From JACOMS01 sp964352785 (GTDB taxonomy: Bacteria > Pseudomonadota > Alphaproteobacteria > Caulobacterales > Maricaulaceae), in assembly GCA_964352785.1 (NCBI GenBank), contig CAYGTI010000004.1:110849-174848 (forward strand): a DNA stretch of 64,000 nucleotides, in the 5' to 3' direction. The translations under genes were made by a program, and so were the position numbers. The first letter of the stretch is position 1; each line of letters starts with the position of its first letter. Below are positions 35,563 through 44,187 of the stretch, piece after piece. Under the pieces are notes generated by a model. That model was not told the DNA's origin, made no database searches, and worked only from the letters and a program-made list of their open reading frames with translations.

Positions 35563-36225
35563 ATGAGACACGACATGATACTTTCAAAGATAAAAAATAT
35601 AAGCACATCCACTCTGCGGGCGGGGAAACTACCGGCGCAGTTTATTAAAGACCGCCGCGGTGTGGCGGCCATAGAGTTTGCGTTGATCGCGCCCGTGATG
35701 ATCGCCTTTTACTTTGGCTTATCTGAAATTTCTTTAGGTATTTCAGCGGATCGGGACGTGACTCACGCAACAAGCGTGGCGGGCGATTTGGCCACGCAGG
35801 CCACGACCTTAAACCGTTCGGACGTTGAGGATGTAATGACAGCGACTTTGGCCGTTTTGAATATTCGCTCAGCCAACCGCTCTGATGTGTCGATCGAGTT
35901 GAACAGTTACCGGATGACCGGCGGCGCTATTCAGCGTGTTGGTTATGCTTTGCTAGGCCCTGCCATTTCGGCGGGTGGCCCGGCGACTTATAATCCGGCC
36001 ACCATTGGTAGTAACATGCTCAATAATACATCAGGCGTTTTAGTCGCGCGTGTAAATTATCAATATAAGCCTGCGACATTGGTGTTCATGAAAAATGTCA
36101 CACTCAATGAGACATTTCTGCTCAAACCCAGAAAGTCCTTGGCTGTACCTTTTGATGAGGGCGGAAGCACAAACTTTAACTGCTCGGCTAACGCGAACCT
36201 CTCCGTGTCCTGTAGCGCGTCCTAA
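35563..36225 (+). CDS. Second TadE-like pilus-assembly protein
   Basis: 220 residues from ATG 35563, one base after the previous stop (TGATATG); an earlier in-frame ATG at 35530 lies inside the upstream gene. RRGVAAIEFALIAPVMIAFY is the TadE-type membrane helix with conserved Glu, near residue 45, and the remainder is periplasmic. Forms a pair with its neighbour and is probably translationally coupled to it. Its stop overlaps the convergent phosphatase gene by 4 bases. Confidence 0.84.
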   Translation: MRHDMILSKIKNISTSTLRAGKLPAQFIKDRRGVAAIEFALIAPVMIAFYFGLSEISLGISADRDVTHATSVAGDLATQATTLNRSDVEDVMTATLAVLNIRSANRSDVSIELNSYRMTGGAIQRVGYALLGPAISAGGPATYNPATIGSNMLNNTSGVLVARVNYQYKPATLVFMKNVTLNETFLLKPRKSLAVPFDEGGSTNFNCSANANLSVSCSAS

Positions 36226-37004
36226 GTTTCTTCTAGGTAGTGAGCTCTGAGAGTTTGTATGTCATCTCGACTAAATCCAAGCGTGTCTGAAATATAAGCG
36301 TCCATATCGCCAATTGTATCCAGCGCGGCGCGTAAGTAATTTTCTTCAACACCAAACATCGGCCGTAAGGACTCGGGATCATAATCCCGGCCAAACCTTT
36401 TGCTCATCATTTTAGCGGCGGGTTCCAGAAAGCTATCAATGTCGACGGCTGTCATCGTCAGCATGAAGTCTTCCATGACGGTCTTTTGATCAACACCCAG
36501 TGCACCGTGGATAATGGCCGCAAGCGTACCCGTTCTATCTTTACCCGCAGCGCAGTGAATTAATATAGGATCACCAGTTTCGCACATGTGCCTGAGCGTA
36601 TCTGAAAAAATACGCTGAAACCCTGGGTCGTTAGGTCGAGTAGAATATGAGGTCATCATATAATTTCGTGCGTCTTCTGGTGCTCGGAGGTCGTTTTTCA
36701 CAAACATCTCGTGGGGGGCATATTCTGATTTTCCTGCCGTCATGTGATCGGGATATTCGTACACATTTGGGGCGCGGGATGTTGGAAGGCGGTTGGGTTG
36801 CCTCTCACGCTCGGGTTTATAACGAAGATCTACAACGAGCCCGATCTCAAGGTTTTCCAGCAGCTTCATATCTTGGGGCGAAACCTCACTGAGATGTGCC
36901 GAGCGAAACAGGCGACGCGGGGCAATGCGGCGTCCGTCCTGTGTTCCATAATTGCCGAAGTCACGAAAGTTATGAACAGATGAAAAATCTAAAATGCGAC
37001 TCAT
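36222..37004 (-). CDS. Tyrosine-protein phosphatase-like protein
   Basis: 260 residues. The Cx5R catalytic loop is visible as HCAAGKDRTG, and the N-terminus has NFRDFGNYGTQDGR and RRLFRSAHLS, the pattern of the bacterial Tyr/Ser phosphatase family (PF13350, DSP-like). Members dephosphorylate phosphotyrosine or phosphoinositides. No signal peptide, so cytoplasmic. The substrate is unknown. Confidence 0.9.
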   Translation of the reverse strand: MSRILDFSSVHNFRDFGNYGTQDGRRIAPRRLFRSAHLSEVSPQDMKLLENLEIGLVVDLRYKPERERQPNRLPTSRAPNVYEYPDHMTAGKSEYAPHEMFVKNDLRAPEDARNYMMTSYSTRPNDPGFQRIFSDTLRHMCETGDPILIHCAAGKDRTGTLAAIIHGALGVDQKTVMEDFMLTMTAVDIDSFLEPAAKMMSKRFGRDYDPESLRPMFGVEENYLRAALDTIGDMDAYISDTLGFSRDDIQTLRAHYLEET

Positions 37005-37118
37005 AAAATGTACCTGATAGTGATCAAGTGGTGCAATTCACGAAAAATCAATATCGACCATTGGGCTTTTTTACCCAATTTTCGATTGCCTTGTGGGTAT
37101 GATCAAACGTGAAATGTG

Positions 37119-38162
37119 CTAATTTAGAACGTCTTCCGATTTGCGAGATTGAATTTTCTCAAATTGATCCCAAACACCATCCGCCCCATGCCAACTTCCT
37201 TCTGTCGCTCCTTTGGAGTACTCTGTGGCGCGGGCTTCGAAGAAGTTAGCGTGCTCTACGCCGTTTGTGATCTCGGTGAGCCACGGTAAGGGGTGTTGTT
37301 TGATGCCATAAATCTTTGGAAGGCCAAGCTGTCCAAGACGCCAATCGGCAATATAGCGGATATAACTCTTTATATCCTCCGACGTCATGCCCTCAACAGG
37401 CCCCATCTCAAAGGCCAGATCGATAAACTTGTCTTCAAGTTTTACTACGGTTTTGCAGCAATCAATGATGTCATCAGCCACAGCCGGGGTGAGCGCACCT
37501 GTTTCTTGCGCAAATGTATGGAACAGCTTGATCATGCCTTCACAGTGAAGGCTTTCATCACGGATAGACCACGTCACAATCTGGCCCATCCCTTTCATTT
37601 TATTCATGCGCGGGAAGTTCATGAGCATGGCAAAGGAAGCAAAAAGCTGCAAGCCTTCGGTAAATCCGCCAAAGACTGCCATAGACGTCAATATATCGCG
37701 ATCTGTCTCGACGCCAAATCGGCCGAGATAATCATGCTTGGCGGCCATTTCTTCGTAATCCATGAAGGCAGAAAACTCGCTGTCCGGCATACCAATGGTT
37801 TCAAGTAGCAATGCGTAAGCGGCAATATGGATCGTTTCCATGTTAGAGAATGAGGCGAGCATCATCCGGACTTCAACGGGTTTGAAAAGCGGCATGTAAT
37901 TTTCCATATAGTTCGCCCCGACTTCCACATCAGACTGGGTAAAGAAACGGAAAATCTGTGTCAGAAGATTGCGCTCTGTGTCAGTGATATTTGTCGCCCA
38001 GTCTTTGCAGTCTTCGCCGAGCGGGACTTCTTCTGGCATCCAGTGAACCTGTTGCTGTTTTTGCCAAAAGTCATAAGCCCAAGGATAACGGAACGGTTTG
38101 TAGCTGTGGGATGGAACCAAAAGTCCTGATTTTGAGCGTTCAAAATTATCAATATTTCCCAT
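37119..38162 (-). CDS. nrdB: Ribonucleotide reductase class I, beta subunit
   Basis: 347 residues. Ferritin-like diiron subunit: METIHIAAYALLLE carries metal ligands and the expected radical Tyr, and SIRDESLHCEGM carries later Glu and His ligands. No ATP-cone precedes the core. It supplies the radical to NrdA for making deoxyribonucleotides. nrdA is 6.2 kb away on the other strand, unlike the usual nrdAB operon. NrdR-like boxes precede the gene at 38230-38245 and possibly 38176-38191. Confidence 0.94.
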   Translation of the reverse strand: MGNIDNFERSKSGLLVPSHSYKPFRYPWAYDFWQKQQQVHWMPEEVPLGEDCKDWATNITDTERNLLTQIFRFFTQSDVEVGANYMENYMPLFKPVEVRMMLASFSNMETIHIAAYALLLETIGMPDSEFSAFMDYEEMAAKHDYLGRFGVETDRDILTSMAVFGGFTEGLQLFASFAMLMNFPRMNKMKGMGQIVTWSIRDESLHCEGMIKLFHTFAQETGALTPAVADDIIDCCKTVVKLEDKFIDLAFEMGPVEGMTSEDIKSYIRYIADWRLGQLGLPKIYGIKQHPLPWLTEITNGVEHANFFEARATEYSKGATEGSWHGADGVWDQFEKIQSRKSEDVLN

Positions 38163-38229
38163 TTAGGCCCCCAAGAAGGATATATGTGTTTAAAATTATG
38201 ACCACATCTAGGTCAGTCTCATCATTTAA

Positions 38230-38245
38230 TCACAATATGTAGTGA
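38230..38245. promoter_or_regulatory. NrdR-like box upstream of nrdB
   Basis: TCACAATATGTAGTGA matches the NrdR box pattern (ACACWATATATWGTGT). A weaker copy, AAGGATATATGTGTTT, lies at 38176-38191 nearer the gene. NrdR represses ribonucleotide reductase genes in many bacteria. The 270-base stretch to 38432 also holds an AGAG-rich low-complexity run near 38315-38335 and no gene. Confidence 0.6.
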
Positions 38246-38432
38246 TGCGCGCAAACATCAAGCGCTATTCTTGCGGCATGGTGTCTTTTTTGAGGATAAG
38301 TGGCGGGAAGAGTGAAGAGAGAAGAGAGAAGAGAGCTCAGGTCTGTGTAGGTTTAAAGTTCAGCCACAAATTAAAGGCCCGTGTGAATTCAACGCGAGCT
38401 CATTCATTAAACTGTGATGAATGATGGAGGGC

Positions 38433-39248
38433 TTAGCGTCGCCACGTAAATGACAGTGCCGCAGCGTCTTCCTTGAAGGTGATGCCGCCCGAGTCAATTT
38501 CGCGTCCAAATGATGTCACTTCCCGGCGGAAATACCCGAGCGATAAGTCCGCTTCGCCAATCCGGTAACCAACACCTGCTTGGGCATCGCCAACAATGAT
38601 ACGGTCTTGAAGTCCAAAATTACCGTTTGTAATACGACGCATGCTGTTAGGGGAATAAGTGACGGCTTCCGCGTCAGCCCCGGCGAACATGTACCAAGTG
38701 TTGGCCTTTAAATCGGCATCTTCACGTAAATCATCGCCAATGCGAACAATAGCGCCCACGACGGCGCTTGAGGTTTCATCGTTGAAGCTGACAGAGGCCC
38801 GTGGCGTTAGCTGAATGTCCAACTTGCCATCAAGTTTTGTTGTAATTGATTTGGTATATCCGAGATCCAGTGTTTCTGATCGCTGGCTACAGCCTTCTTC
38901 ACCTGTTAAGCAGTTGATATTGGCCATGTCTAAATTAAACAGGCGTGATCCAACACTTTGCGACGGTATATCAATCACGGCCCCTTGTAGAGACGGGCTC
39001 AAATTAACGAAGTTTGAGCTGTCGAATTCTATCATTTGAGACTGAGTCATGTTCAAAGTCAGCCCGTCCGAGGCTGGCATTACTGTTTTAAGAGCGGTAT
39101 CGTCTGTTTTTGTTTGGGCAAGTGCGGTGCCTTGGACACACAAACCAATCGCGCTTGTCAGAAAGACTGTTGCCAAGAGTTTTGAGCCGGACCGAGTGGT
39201 CCGTTGGGTAATTTTAGCAATGTTGTGTCCGATTTTGGACATAACCAC
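38433..39248 (-). CDS. Outer-membrane beta-barrel-like protein, possibly LpxR family
   Basis: 271 residues. A signal peptide after a basic start ends near ALAQ. The C-terminal half has alternating beta strands: DAQAGVGYRIGEADLSLGYFRREV and a final aromatic-free LSFTWRR strand, resembling the end of LpxR-type lipid A deacylases. The N-terminal half, where the LpxR catalytic residues should be, is not recognisable. Most likely an outer-membrane or envelope protein; LpxR activity is uncertain. Followed by about 260 bases with no gene. Confidence 0.6.
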   Translation of the reverse strand: MVMSKIGHNIAKITQRTTRSGSKLLATVFLTSAIGLCVQGTALAQTKTDDTALKTVMPASDGLTLNMTQSQMIEFDSSNFVNLSPSLQGAVIDIPSQSVGSRLFNLDMANINCLTGEEGCSQRSETLDLGYTKSITTKLDGKLDIQLTPRASVSFNDETSSAVVGAIVRIGDDLREDADLKANTWYMFAGADAEAVTYSPNSMRRITNGNFGLQDRIIVGDAQAGVGYRIGEADLSLGYFRREVTSFGREIDSGGITFKEDAAALSFTWRR

Positions 39249-39512
39249 CTCTAACTAACAATAGCGTATCCTTAATGTACGCAGTACTATGCAATTACCA
39301 CGCAATTGTGAAAAAATTGTGGCAAAAACATAAAATAGGAAAATGATCCTTAACATAATTCTAACGAAAAATCAAGGTTCACGCGAGGCCGGCTGACATA
39401 TGATTGTCTCTGATAAATACGCGATATAAGTGCGTTTATGAAAGAGGGCTGTATATTTATGTAGCTCACGAGACGCCCCCGCTTGTATTTTTTGGGCTTA
39501 AATCGGCGTATT

Positions 39513-40298
39513 TTAACGTGGCGGCATCCTCGCGCCCGCATCCGTGCGGATATATTCGCCGTTTAGATATGTGTGTTCACACATAAAAGCTGCCAGTTCG
39601 CCATATTCTTGCGGCTTCCCGAATCGCGCTGGGAACTGCACGTGTGCGCGCAAACTTTCTTTAACTTCGGGCTTCATTTGCTCATAAATGGGCGTCTCAA
39701 AAAAGCCCGGCAAGATTGTATTCACGCGAATGCCTTCGCGGGCCAAATCACGTGCCATAGGCAGTGCCATAGACAGTATACCGCCTTTGGACGCTGCATA
39801 AGCGACCTGGCCGATTTGGCCGTCTTGCGCGGCCACCGAGGCCGTATTAATGATCACGCCGCGCTCCCCGTCGGGCTCGGTGGGCTCAAGGCCCATCATG
39901 CCCGCAGCGGATTTTGACGCGCAGAGGAAAGACCCAATCAAATTAATATTGATGACCTTCATGAATATGTTTGGATCGTGGGCGGATATTTCGCCTGTGT
40001 CACGTTTACGGGAGGCTGTTTTCATGCCCATGCCGATACCCGCGCAGTTTATCATGATGCGTTCTTGGCCGTTTGCGGCGCGGATGAAATCCAGGCCTTC
40101 GTCCACGCTGTCATTACTGGAAACATCGACCTTGGCAAAGACGCCGCCAATGTCATCGGCAACGCTTTGTCCGCGTTCGCTGTTCATATCAAAAATGCCT
40201 ACGTGAACCCCTTTGCTGGCCAGTACGCGCGCCGTGGCCTCGCCCAGACCAGAGGCTCCGCCGGTTACGATCGCGGCAATGTCAGAAGAAAGTTTCAT
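39513..40298 (-). CDS. Short-chain dehydrogenase (3-hydroxyacyl-CoA dehydrogenase type)
   Basis: 261 residues from ATG 40298, preceded by GAGGA; a longer frame to 40388 is not supported. NAD motif TGGASGLGEA, NCAGIG, catalytic Ser in NTASVAA and YAASKGG (YxxxK). C-terminal GFFETPIYEQM. It resembles type-2 3-hydroxyacyl-CoA dehydrogenases acting in fatty-acid or branched-chain degradation. Divergent from the asparaginase gene. Class sure, substrate inferred. Confidence 0.88.
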   Translation of the reverse strand: MKLSSDIAAIVTGGASGLGEATARVLASKGVHVGIFDMNSERGQSVADDIGGVFAKVDVSSNDSVDEGLDFIRAANGQERIMINCAGIGMGMKTASRKRDTGEISAHDPNIFMKVININLIGSFLCASKSAAGMMGLEPTEPDGERGVIINTASVAAQDGQIGQVAYAASKGGILSMALPMARDLAREGIRVNTILPGFFETPIYEQMKPEVKESLRAHVQFPARFGKPQEYGELAAFMCEHTYLNGEYIRTDAGARMPPR

Positions 40299-40380
40299 AA
40301 TATCCTCGTTTGATTTACGTATGTACATCTTATCTGATGCCCGGGTGGGCTCAATACCTATTATGCCGCAGGAGACATTT

Positions 40381-41241
40381 ATGACCATTGCACTCGCTCT
40401 GCATGGAGGCGCCGGGAGTTATCACGGCAAAGAGCAGTCTGCCAAGATCGCTTTTTTAAACGATCTAGCCTTGAAGGGACAAACCGCACTCTTGTCCGGC
40501 GTGCGGGCACTAGATGTTGTCACGGACTGCGCGGCGGCGCTCGAGGATAGCGGGCTTTATGTGGCGGGTCGGGGTTCAGGCCCTAACAGCCTTGGCGAGT
40601 ACGAACTTGACGCGTCCGTTATGGACGGAGCGACGCGACGCGCGGGCGGGGTTTGCGCCCTCAAAGGGTTTCGGCATCCGGTCGAGGTTGCGCGCCGCGT
40701 CCTCGAAGACACGCCGCACCTTTTGCTGGCGGGAAACGGAGCGGCGTATTTTGCCCGCCAAAAAAACTGCGAGGTCGTTGAGAATCCAAAAACTTATTAT
40801 TTGGTACAAGGGACAACTGCAACGCCGGATCAGCTTGATACGGGAACGGTCGGTGCGGTCGCGCTTGATGATAAGGGACACTTGGCGGCCGCCACATCAA
40901 CGGGCGGATTGCTTGGAAAAATGGCTGGGCGCGTGGGTGATAGCCCTTTAATTGGCGCGGGGTGCTGGGCGGACGAGCGTCTCGCTGTGTCGTGTACAGG
41001 CCAAGGGGAGTATTTCATCAAAGCCGCCGTGGCGTCAGATATTTCTGCGCGGATGAAATATCTCGGTGAAGATTTAGACGTAGCCGCTCGCTCTGCGATT
41101 TCCGATATGGGGAAACTTGGCGGTTATGGTGGGCTCATCGCGATTGACGCTTTGGGGCATATTGCAGTGCCCTATAACTCGGAAGGAATTCGTCATGCTT
41201 TTGTTCGCGGTGAGGGGCCCGTATATGCGAACGCGTATTAA
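40381..41241 (+). CDS. Isoaspartyl peptidase / L-asparaginase (N-terminal nucleophile type)
   Basis: 286 residues from ATG 40381 (start MTIALALHGGAGSYHG); the frame continues upstream to 40213 but into the divergent gene. The HGGAG start and the DTGTVGAVALDD site, whose Thr becomes the nucleophile after self-cleavage, identify plant-type asparaginases. GRVGDSPLIGAGCWAD and TGQGE are further family motifs. It removes isoaspartyl dipeptides and asparagine. Cytoplasmic. Confidence 0.92.
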   Translation: MTIALALHGGAGSYHGKEQSAKIAFLNDLALKGQTALLSGVRALDVVTDCAAALEDSGLYVAGRGSGPNSLGEYELDASVMDGATRRAGGVCALKGFRHPVEVARRVLEDTPHLLLAGNGAAYFARQKNCEVVENPKTYYLVQGTTATPDQLDTGTVGAVALDDKGHLAAATSTGGLLGKMAGRVGDSPLIGAGCWADERLAVSCTGQGEYFIKAAVASDISARMKYLGEDLDVAARSAISDMGKLGGYGGLIAIDALGHIAVPYNSEGIRHAFVRGEGPVYANAY

Positions 41242-41267
41242 ACTAGACTTGGTTAGTTTTATTGTTG

Positions 41268-41296
41268 TTGACAGTTTGATATCATAATGATATCTT
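41268..41296 (+). promoter_or_regulatory. Promoter with palindromic operator for the SPFH-Arc-DUF4177 operon
   Basis: TTGACA (41268-41273), 17-base spacer, TATCTT (41291-41296). The perfect dyad GATATCAT-A-ATGATATC (41278-41294) fills the spacer and enters the -10, so a bound dimer would block RNA polymerase. The Arc-type protein encoded by the second gene is the natural candidate to bind it. Confidence 0.6.
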
Positions 41297-41323
41297 ATTG
41301 TCATGTTTATGAAAGGAATAATT

Positions 41324-42196
41324 ATGAGTGCCATACGCGAAAATGACGTAAAATCCGTCAGCGGTATCCCATTTCTCTTTATTATGATCGCTGCAACTGT
41401 AGCTGCGGTTTATCTGTTTATCCAAGGTGTCGATAATCGCGACGTTGTTTTGATATTTAGCGGCATTGTGTTGTTTTTGGCAGTCTTACTTGGCTTGTCC
41501 GGCCTTTATAAGGTCGAACCAAACCAGTCTGCGGTTCTGTCACTATTTGGTAAGTACATAGGCTCGGTCCGCACGCCGGGTTTGCGATTTAATAATCCGT
41601 TCTATACAAAGAAAAAAGTCAGTCTGCGGGTGCGCAATTTTGAGAGCGGGCGTTTAAAAGTCAACGAACTTGATGGATCTCCTATTGAGATCGCGGCCAT
41701 TGTTGTCTGGGAAGTGTCTGATTCAGCCGAAGCGGTCTTTAATGTGGATAGCTATGAGAGCTTTGTGCAAATTCAGTCCGAAGCCGCAATTCGCGCGATG
41801 GCGACAAGTTATCCGTATGATCAGCATGAAGAGGATCAAATTTCCCTGCGCTCGCACCCGGCGGAAATATCAGAGCGCCTGAAGACAGAAATTCAAGACC
41901 GTCTCGCGCAAGCCGGGATTAATGTGATCGAATCCCGGATTTCGCACTTGGCCTATTCGCCCGAAATTGCGCAAGCGATGTTGCAACGACAGCAAGCCGG
42001 CGCAATCATTGCGGCGCGTCAGAAAATTGTCGAAGGCGCTGTCGGTATGGTTGAAATGGCTTTGAGTGAGCTGTCTAATAAAGGTGTTGTAGAATTGGAC
42101 GAAGAGCGGCGCGCGGCTATGGTCAGCAACCTGTTGGTTGTTCTGTGCTCGGATCGAGCAACGCAACCTGTCGTTAACGCCGGATCGCTCTATTAA
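41324..42196 (+). CDS. SPFH/Band 7 membrane protein
   Basis: 290 residues from ATG 41324 (AAAGGA upstream). Two hydrophobic segments near the N-terminus (about 15-36 and 41-60) are followed by the SPFH/Band 7 domain: GLYKVEPNQSAVLSLFGKY, RTPGLRFNNPF, DGSPIEIAAIVVWEV, and a helical tail with QAMLQRQQAGAIIAARQ. Such proteins form rings or microdomains at the inner membrane; the operon role is unknown. It is followed by an Arc-type regulator and a DUF4177 protein, a recurring trio in proteobacteria. Confidence 0.9.
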   Translation: MSAIRENDVKSVSGIPFLFIMIAATVAAVYLFIQGVDNRDVVLIFSGIVLFLAVLLGLSGLYKVEPNQSAVLSLFGKYIGSVRTPGLRFNNPFYTKKKVSLRVRNFESGRLKVNELDGSPIEIAAIVVWEVSDSAEAVFNVDSYESFVQIQSEAAIRAMATSYPYDQHEEDQISLRSHPAEISERLKTEIQDRLAQAGINVIESRISHLAYSPEIAQAMLQRQQAGAIIAARQKIVEGAVGMVEMALSELSNKGVVELDEERRAAMVSNLLVVLCSDRATQPVVNAGSLY

Positions 42197-42304
42197 AATG
42201 CAATTTACGTTTGACCATCCTTGGAGCTGGGGCTTTGTTTGTCCGTGTTCTAAGATGTCAACGATCTTTGTCAAATGTAACACGCACTAGAGCCCCTTGC
42301 ACCA

Positions 42305-42538
42305 ATGCCCGCCAAAAAATCATATCCTCTGCGCATCCATCCTGATGTACTTGAAGCTATGAAACGGTGGTCAGATGATGAGTTGCGCTCTGTGAACGCT
42401 CAGATAGAATATGTTCTCAGGGAAGCTTTGCGAAAATCGGGGCGGCTACGCGAGACCCGCGCAAACCCTGTGGAGACGATGCCTGAGGGCGAAGAAAAAA
42501 AAGGAGTAACTTATGCACGACCACAGATGGAAATATAA
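42305..42538 (+). CDS. Arc-type ribbon-helix-helix DNA-binding protein
   Basis: 77 residues. KSYPLRIHPDVLEAMKRWSD is the strand and first helix, and DELRSVNAQIEYVLREALRK the second helix of a ribbon-helix-helix fold close to Arc. The tail is basic, then acidic and probably disordered. Lies 108 bases after the SPFH gene. It probably represses its own operon through the palindrome at 41278. Overlaps the next gene by 26 bases. Confidence 0.85.
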   Translation: MPAKKSYPLRIHPDVLEAMKRWSDDELRSVNAQIEYVLREALRKSGRLRETRANPVETMPEGEEKKGVTYARPQMEI

Positions 42539-42695
42539 AGCGGTTCAGCTCAAGACCCCCGCCTTTTCGACTGTCGAAAAAAAGGCTGAAGAGATTGAGG
42601 AGATGCTCAACCGGCTTGGCCTTGAAGGGTGGGAGCTGACCAGTATTACCCATGACAGTATGCATATGTGGGCGTTTTTGAAAAAACCTTATTAG
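42513..42695 (+). CDS. DUF4177 small protein
   Basis: 60 residues. WKYKAVQL at the start and LEEMLNRLGLEGWELTSI match the DUF4177 pattern (WxYK...LNxLGxEGWEL). AAGGAG precedes the ATG, so the start is well set despite the overlap with the Arc gene. Function unknown; typical third gene of the SPFH-Arc-DUF4177 set. No signal peptide. Confidence 0.83.
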   Translation: MHDHRWKYKAVQLKTPAFSTVEKKAEEIEEMLNRLGLEGWELTSITHDSMHMWAFLKKPY

Positions 42696-42697
42696 GT

Positions 42698-43840
42698 TCA
42701 AGCTCTTTTACCCCGCAAAAGACGCCATGTTTTGCGCAGGATTTTTTTGATCAAATGGTATGGACTGCTGGCGATTTTTGCCAGCCGCCGCGTCCGTCGC
42801 CAGCGCTTTCTGGCGTTTGGTGCGTATTCCGGCGTTAAATAATCAAAAAATGTTTGGGAGACCGCTTTCCAAGAATATTTTTGAGCATGCGCAGCAGCAT
42901 CTTCCCGGTTTAAATCAAGGCAAGCCAAACAGGCCGCTTTCAAATCATCATCCAACACGCCTCCGCCGCTGCCGGGGACAATATCAATGGGACCTGTCAC
43001 CGGGTAAGCCGCCACGGGCGTTCCCGTGGCCATAGCTTCGATAATCACAAGCCCGAATGTGTCCGTCTTGCTAGGAAAGACGAAAACGTCAGCATCGGCA
43101 AAATGGCGGGCTAGATCATTGCCAAATTTCGCGCCCAAGAAATGCGCCTTGGGATATTTGCGTTTAAGCTGCTCCAGTTGCGGGCCGTCGCCAACAATAA
43201 CTTGGCTGCCAGGCAAGTTAAGTTCTAAAAAAGCTTCGATATTTTTCTCGACGGCCACGCGGCCCACATTGACAAATACAGGGCGGGGCAGACCAGCATA
43301 GACATCTTCGGGTGATAACCGCTTATCCGTATTGAAGGTTTTAAGGTCAACGCCCCGCGCCCAAGCGGCCAGATTTGTAAAACCGCGCTTTTCTAAAAAT
43401 TCAACCATGGACGGCGTCGTGACCATGGTGCGTCCGCCGCTATTATGAAAATCACGTACAAATTTATATGGCAGGGCAAGCGGCACAAACGGGAACCGCG
43501 CCTTGATATATTCCGGAAATTTCGTGTGGTAACTTGTCGTGAACGGCATGGCCCATTTTAGGCATAGGCTGCGCGCCGCTTGGCCCAGCGGGCCTTCTGT
43601 CGCGATGTGAATGGCTTCGGGGCCAAAGCGGACGATGCGCCGCTCGACATCAGCCTTGGCAAAGGGCGCTAGTCGAATGTCAGGATAAGTCGGCAACGGC
43701 AATGTCCAGTAACCGTCCGACGGCGCGATGACTTGAACTGTATGCCCTGCGAGCCGTAACTCTTCCACAGTCTTGGACAAGGTACGTACCACGCCGTTCA
43801 TCTGCGGTTCCCACGCATCCGTGACTATAAGTATTTTCAT
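42698..43840 (-). CDS. GT4-family glycosyltransferase (mannosyltransferase-like)
   Basis: 380 residues. It starts with TDAWEPQMNGVVRTL, the donor-side motif of the GT4 branch containing MgtA/SqdX-type enzymes; the C-domain has NVGRVAVEKNIEAFL, FVFPSKTDTFGLVIIEAMA (EX7E) and PVTGPIDIV. It likely transfers mannose or a related sugar to a diacylglycerol-type lipid or glycolipid. The C-terminus is highly basic (about 350-380: RKRWRRTRR, RGKRA), fitting membrane association. Convergent with DUF4177, two bases apart. Confidence 0.9.
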   Translation of the reverse strand: MKILIVTDAWEPQMNGVVRTLSKTVEELRLAGHTVQVIAPSDGYWTLPLPTYPDIRLAPFAKADVERRIVRFGPEAIHIATEGPLGQAARSLCLKWAMPFTTSYHTKFPEYIKARFPFVPLALPYKFVRDFHNSGGRTMVTTPSMVEFLEKRGFTNLAAWARGVDLKTFNTDKRLSPEDVYAGLPRPVFVNVGRVAVEKNIEAFLELNLPGSQVIVGDGPQLEQLKRKYPKAHFLGAKFGNDLARHFADADVFVFPSKTDTFGLVIIEAMATGTPVAAYPVTGPIDIVPGSGGGVLDDDLKAACLACLDLNREDAAAHAQKYSWKAVSQTFFDYLTPEYAPNARKRWRRTRRLAKIASSPYHLIKKILRKTWRLLRGKRA

Positions 43841-44079
43841 GCTCGCGCCCCGCCGTCTTTTTCTTGCTGTTACTATTATTCCTCATAAGAGCACAACAAA
43901 ACAGAATTGTGAAATCTACAAGATCAAAGGCGGATAGAATGCTGGGAATCAGGTTTGTGAGTCCTGTCTCATAAACAAGCCCTAAGCCTTTAAGTCCGCT
44001 ACACATTAACTTAAGCGCTGACTTTTTCGTCTCTCTGCGTCAATATTTCTGTTCTCGCCGCCATAATTATCATTGTCAT

Positions 44080-44113
44080 TTTAGCGACTCGCCTAAAGCT
44101 GTGAGTCGCTAAA
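44080..44113. promoter_or_regulatory. 11-bp dyad with alternative pairing upstream of nrdA
   Basis: TTTAGCGACTC (44080-44090) and GAGTCGCTAAA (44103-44113) pair perfectly around a 12-base loop. GCCTAA in the loop (44091-44096) can instead pair with TTAGGC (44114-44119), giving mutually exclusive folds. It lies upstream of the NrdR boxes, so it is probably a protein-binding dyad, or the 3' end of a transcript. 43841-44079 shows nothing else. Confidence 0.45.
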
Positions 44114-44151
44114 TTAGGCTGTCATAAAAAATTTATAAGCACGGGAAGGAT

Positions 44152-44166
44152 TTAACGGCTTGTTAA
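44152..44166. promoter_or_regulatory. Full CtrA-like box upstream of nrdA
   Basis: TTAA-CGGCTTG-TTAA matches the CtrA consensus TTAA-N7-TTAA exactly. CtrA is the master cell-cycle regulator of Caulobacterales-type bacteria. The site lies about 22 bases before the first NrdR-like box. Confidence 0.6.
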
Positions 44167-44187
44167 CAGAAAATTTCCTTTTTTGGG

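Noticed and set aside
38300..38340. AGAG-rich run as a possible CRISPR or tandem repeat
   Set aside because: Only a short low-complexity stretch with no spacers.
44005..44020. TTAACTTAA as a second CtrA box
   Set aside because: The two TTAA elements are one base apart, not seven.
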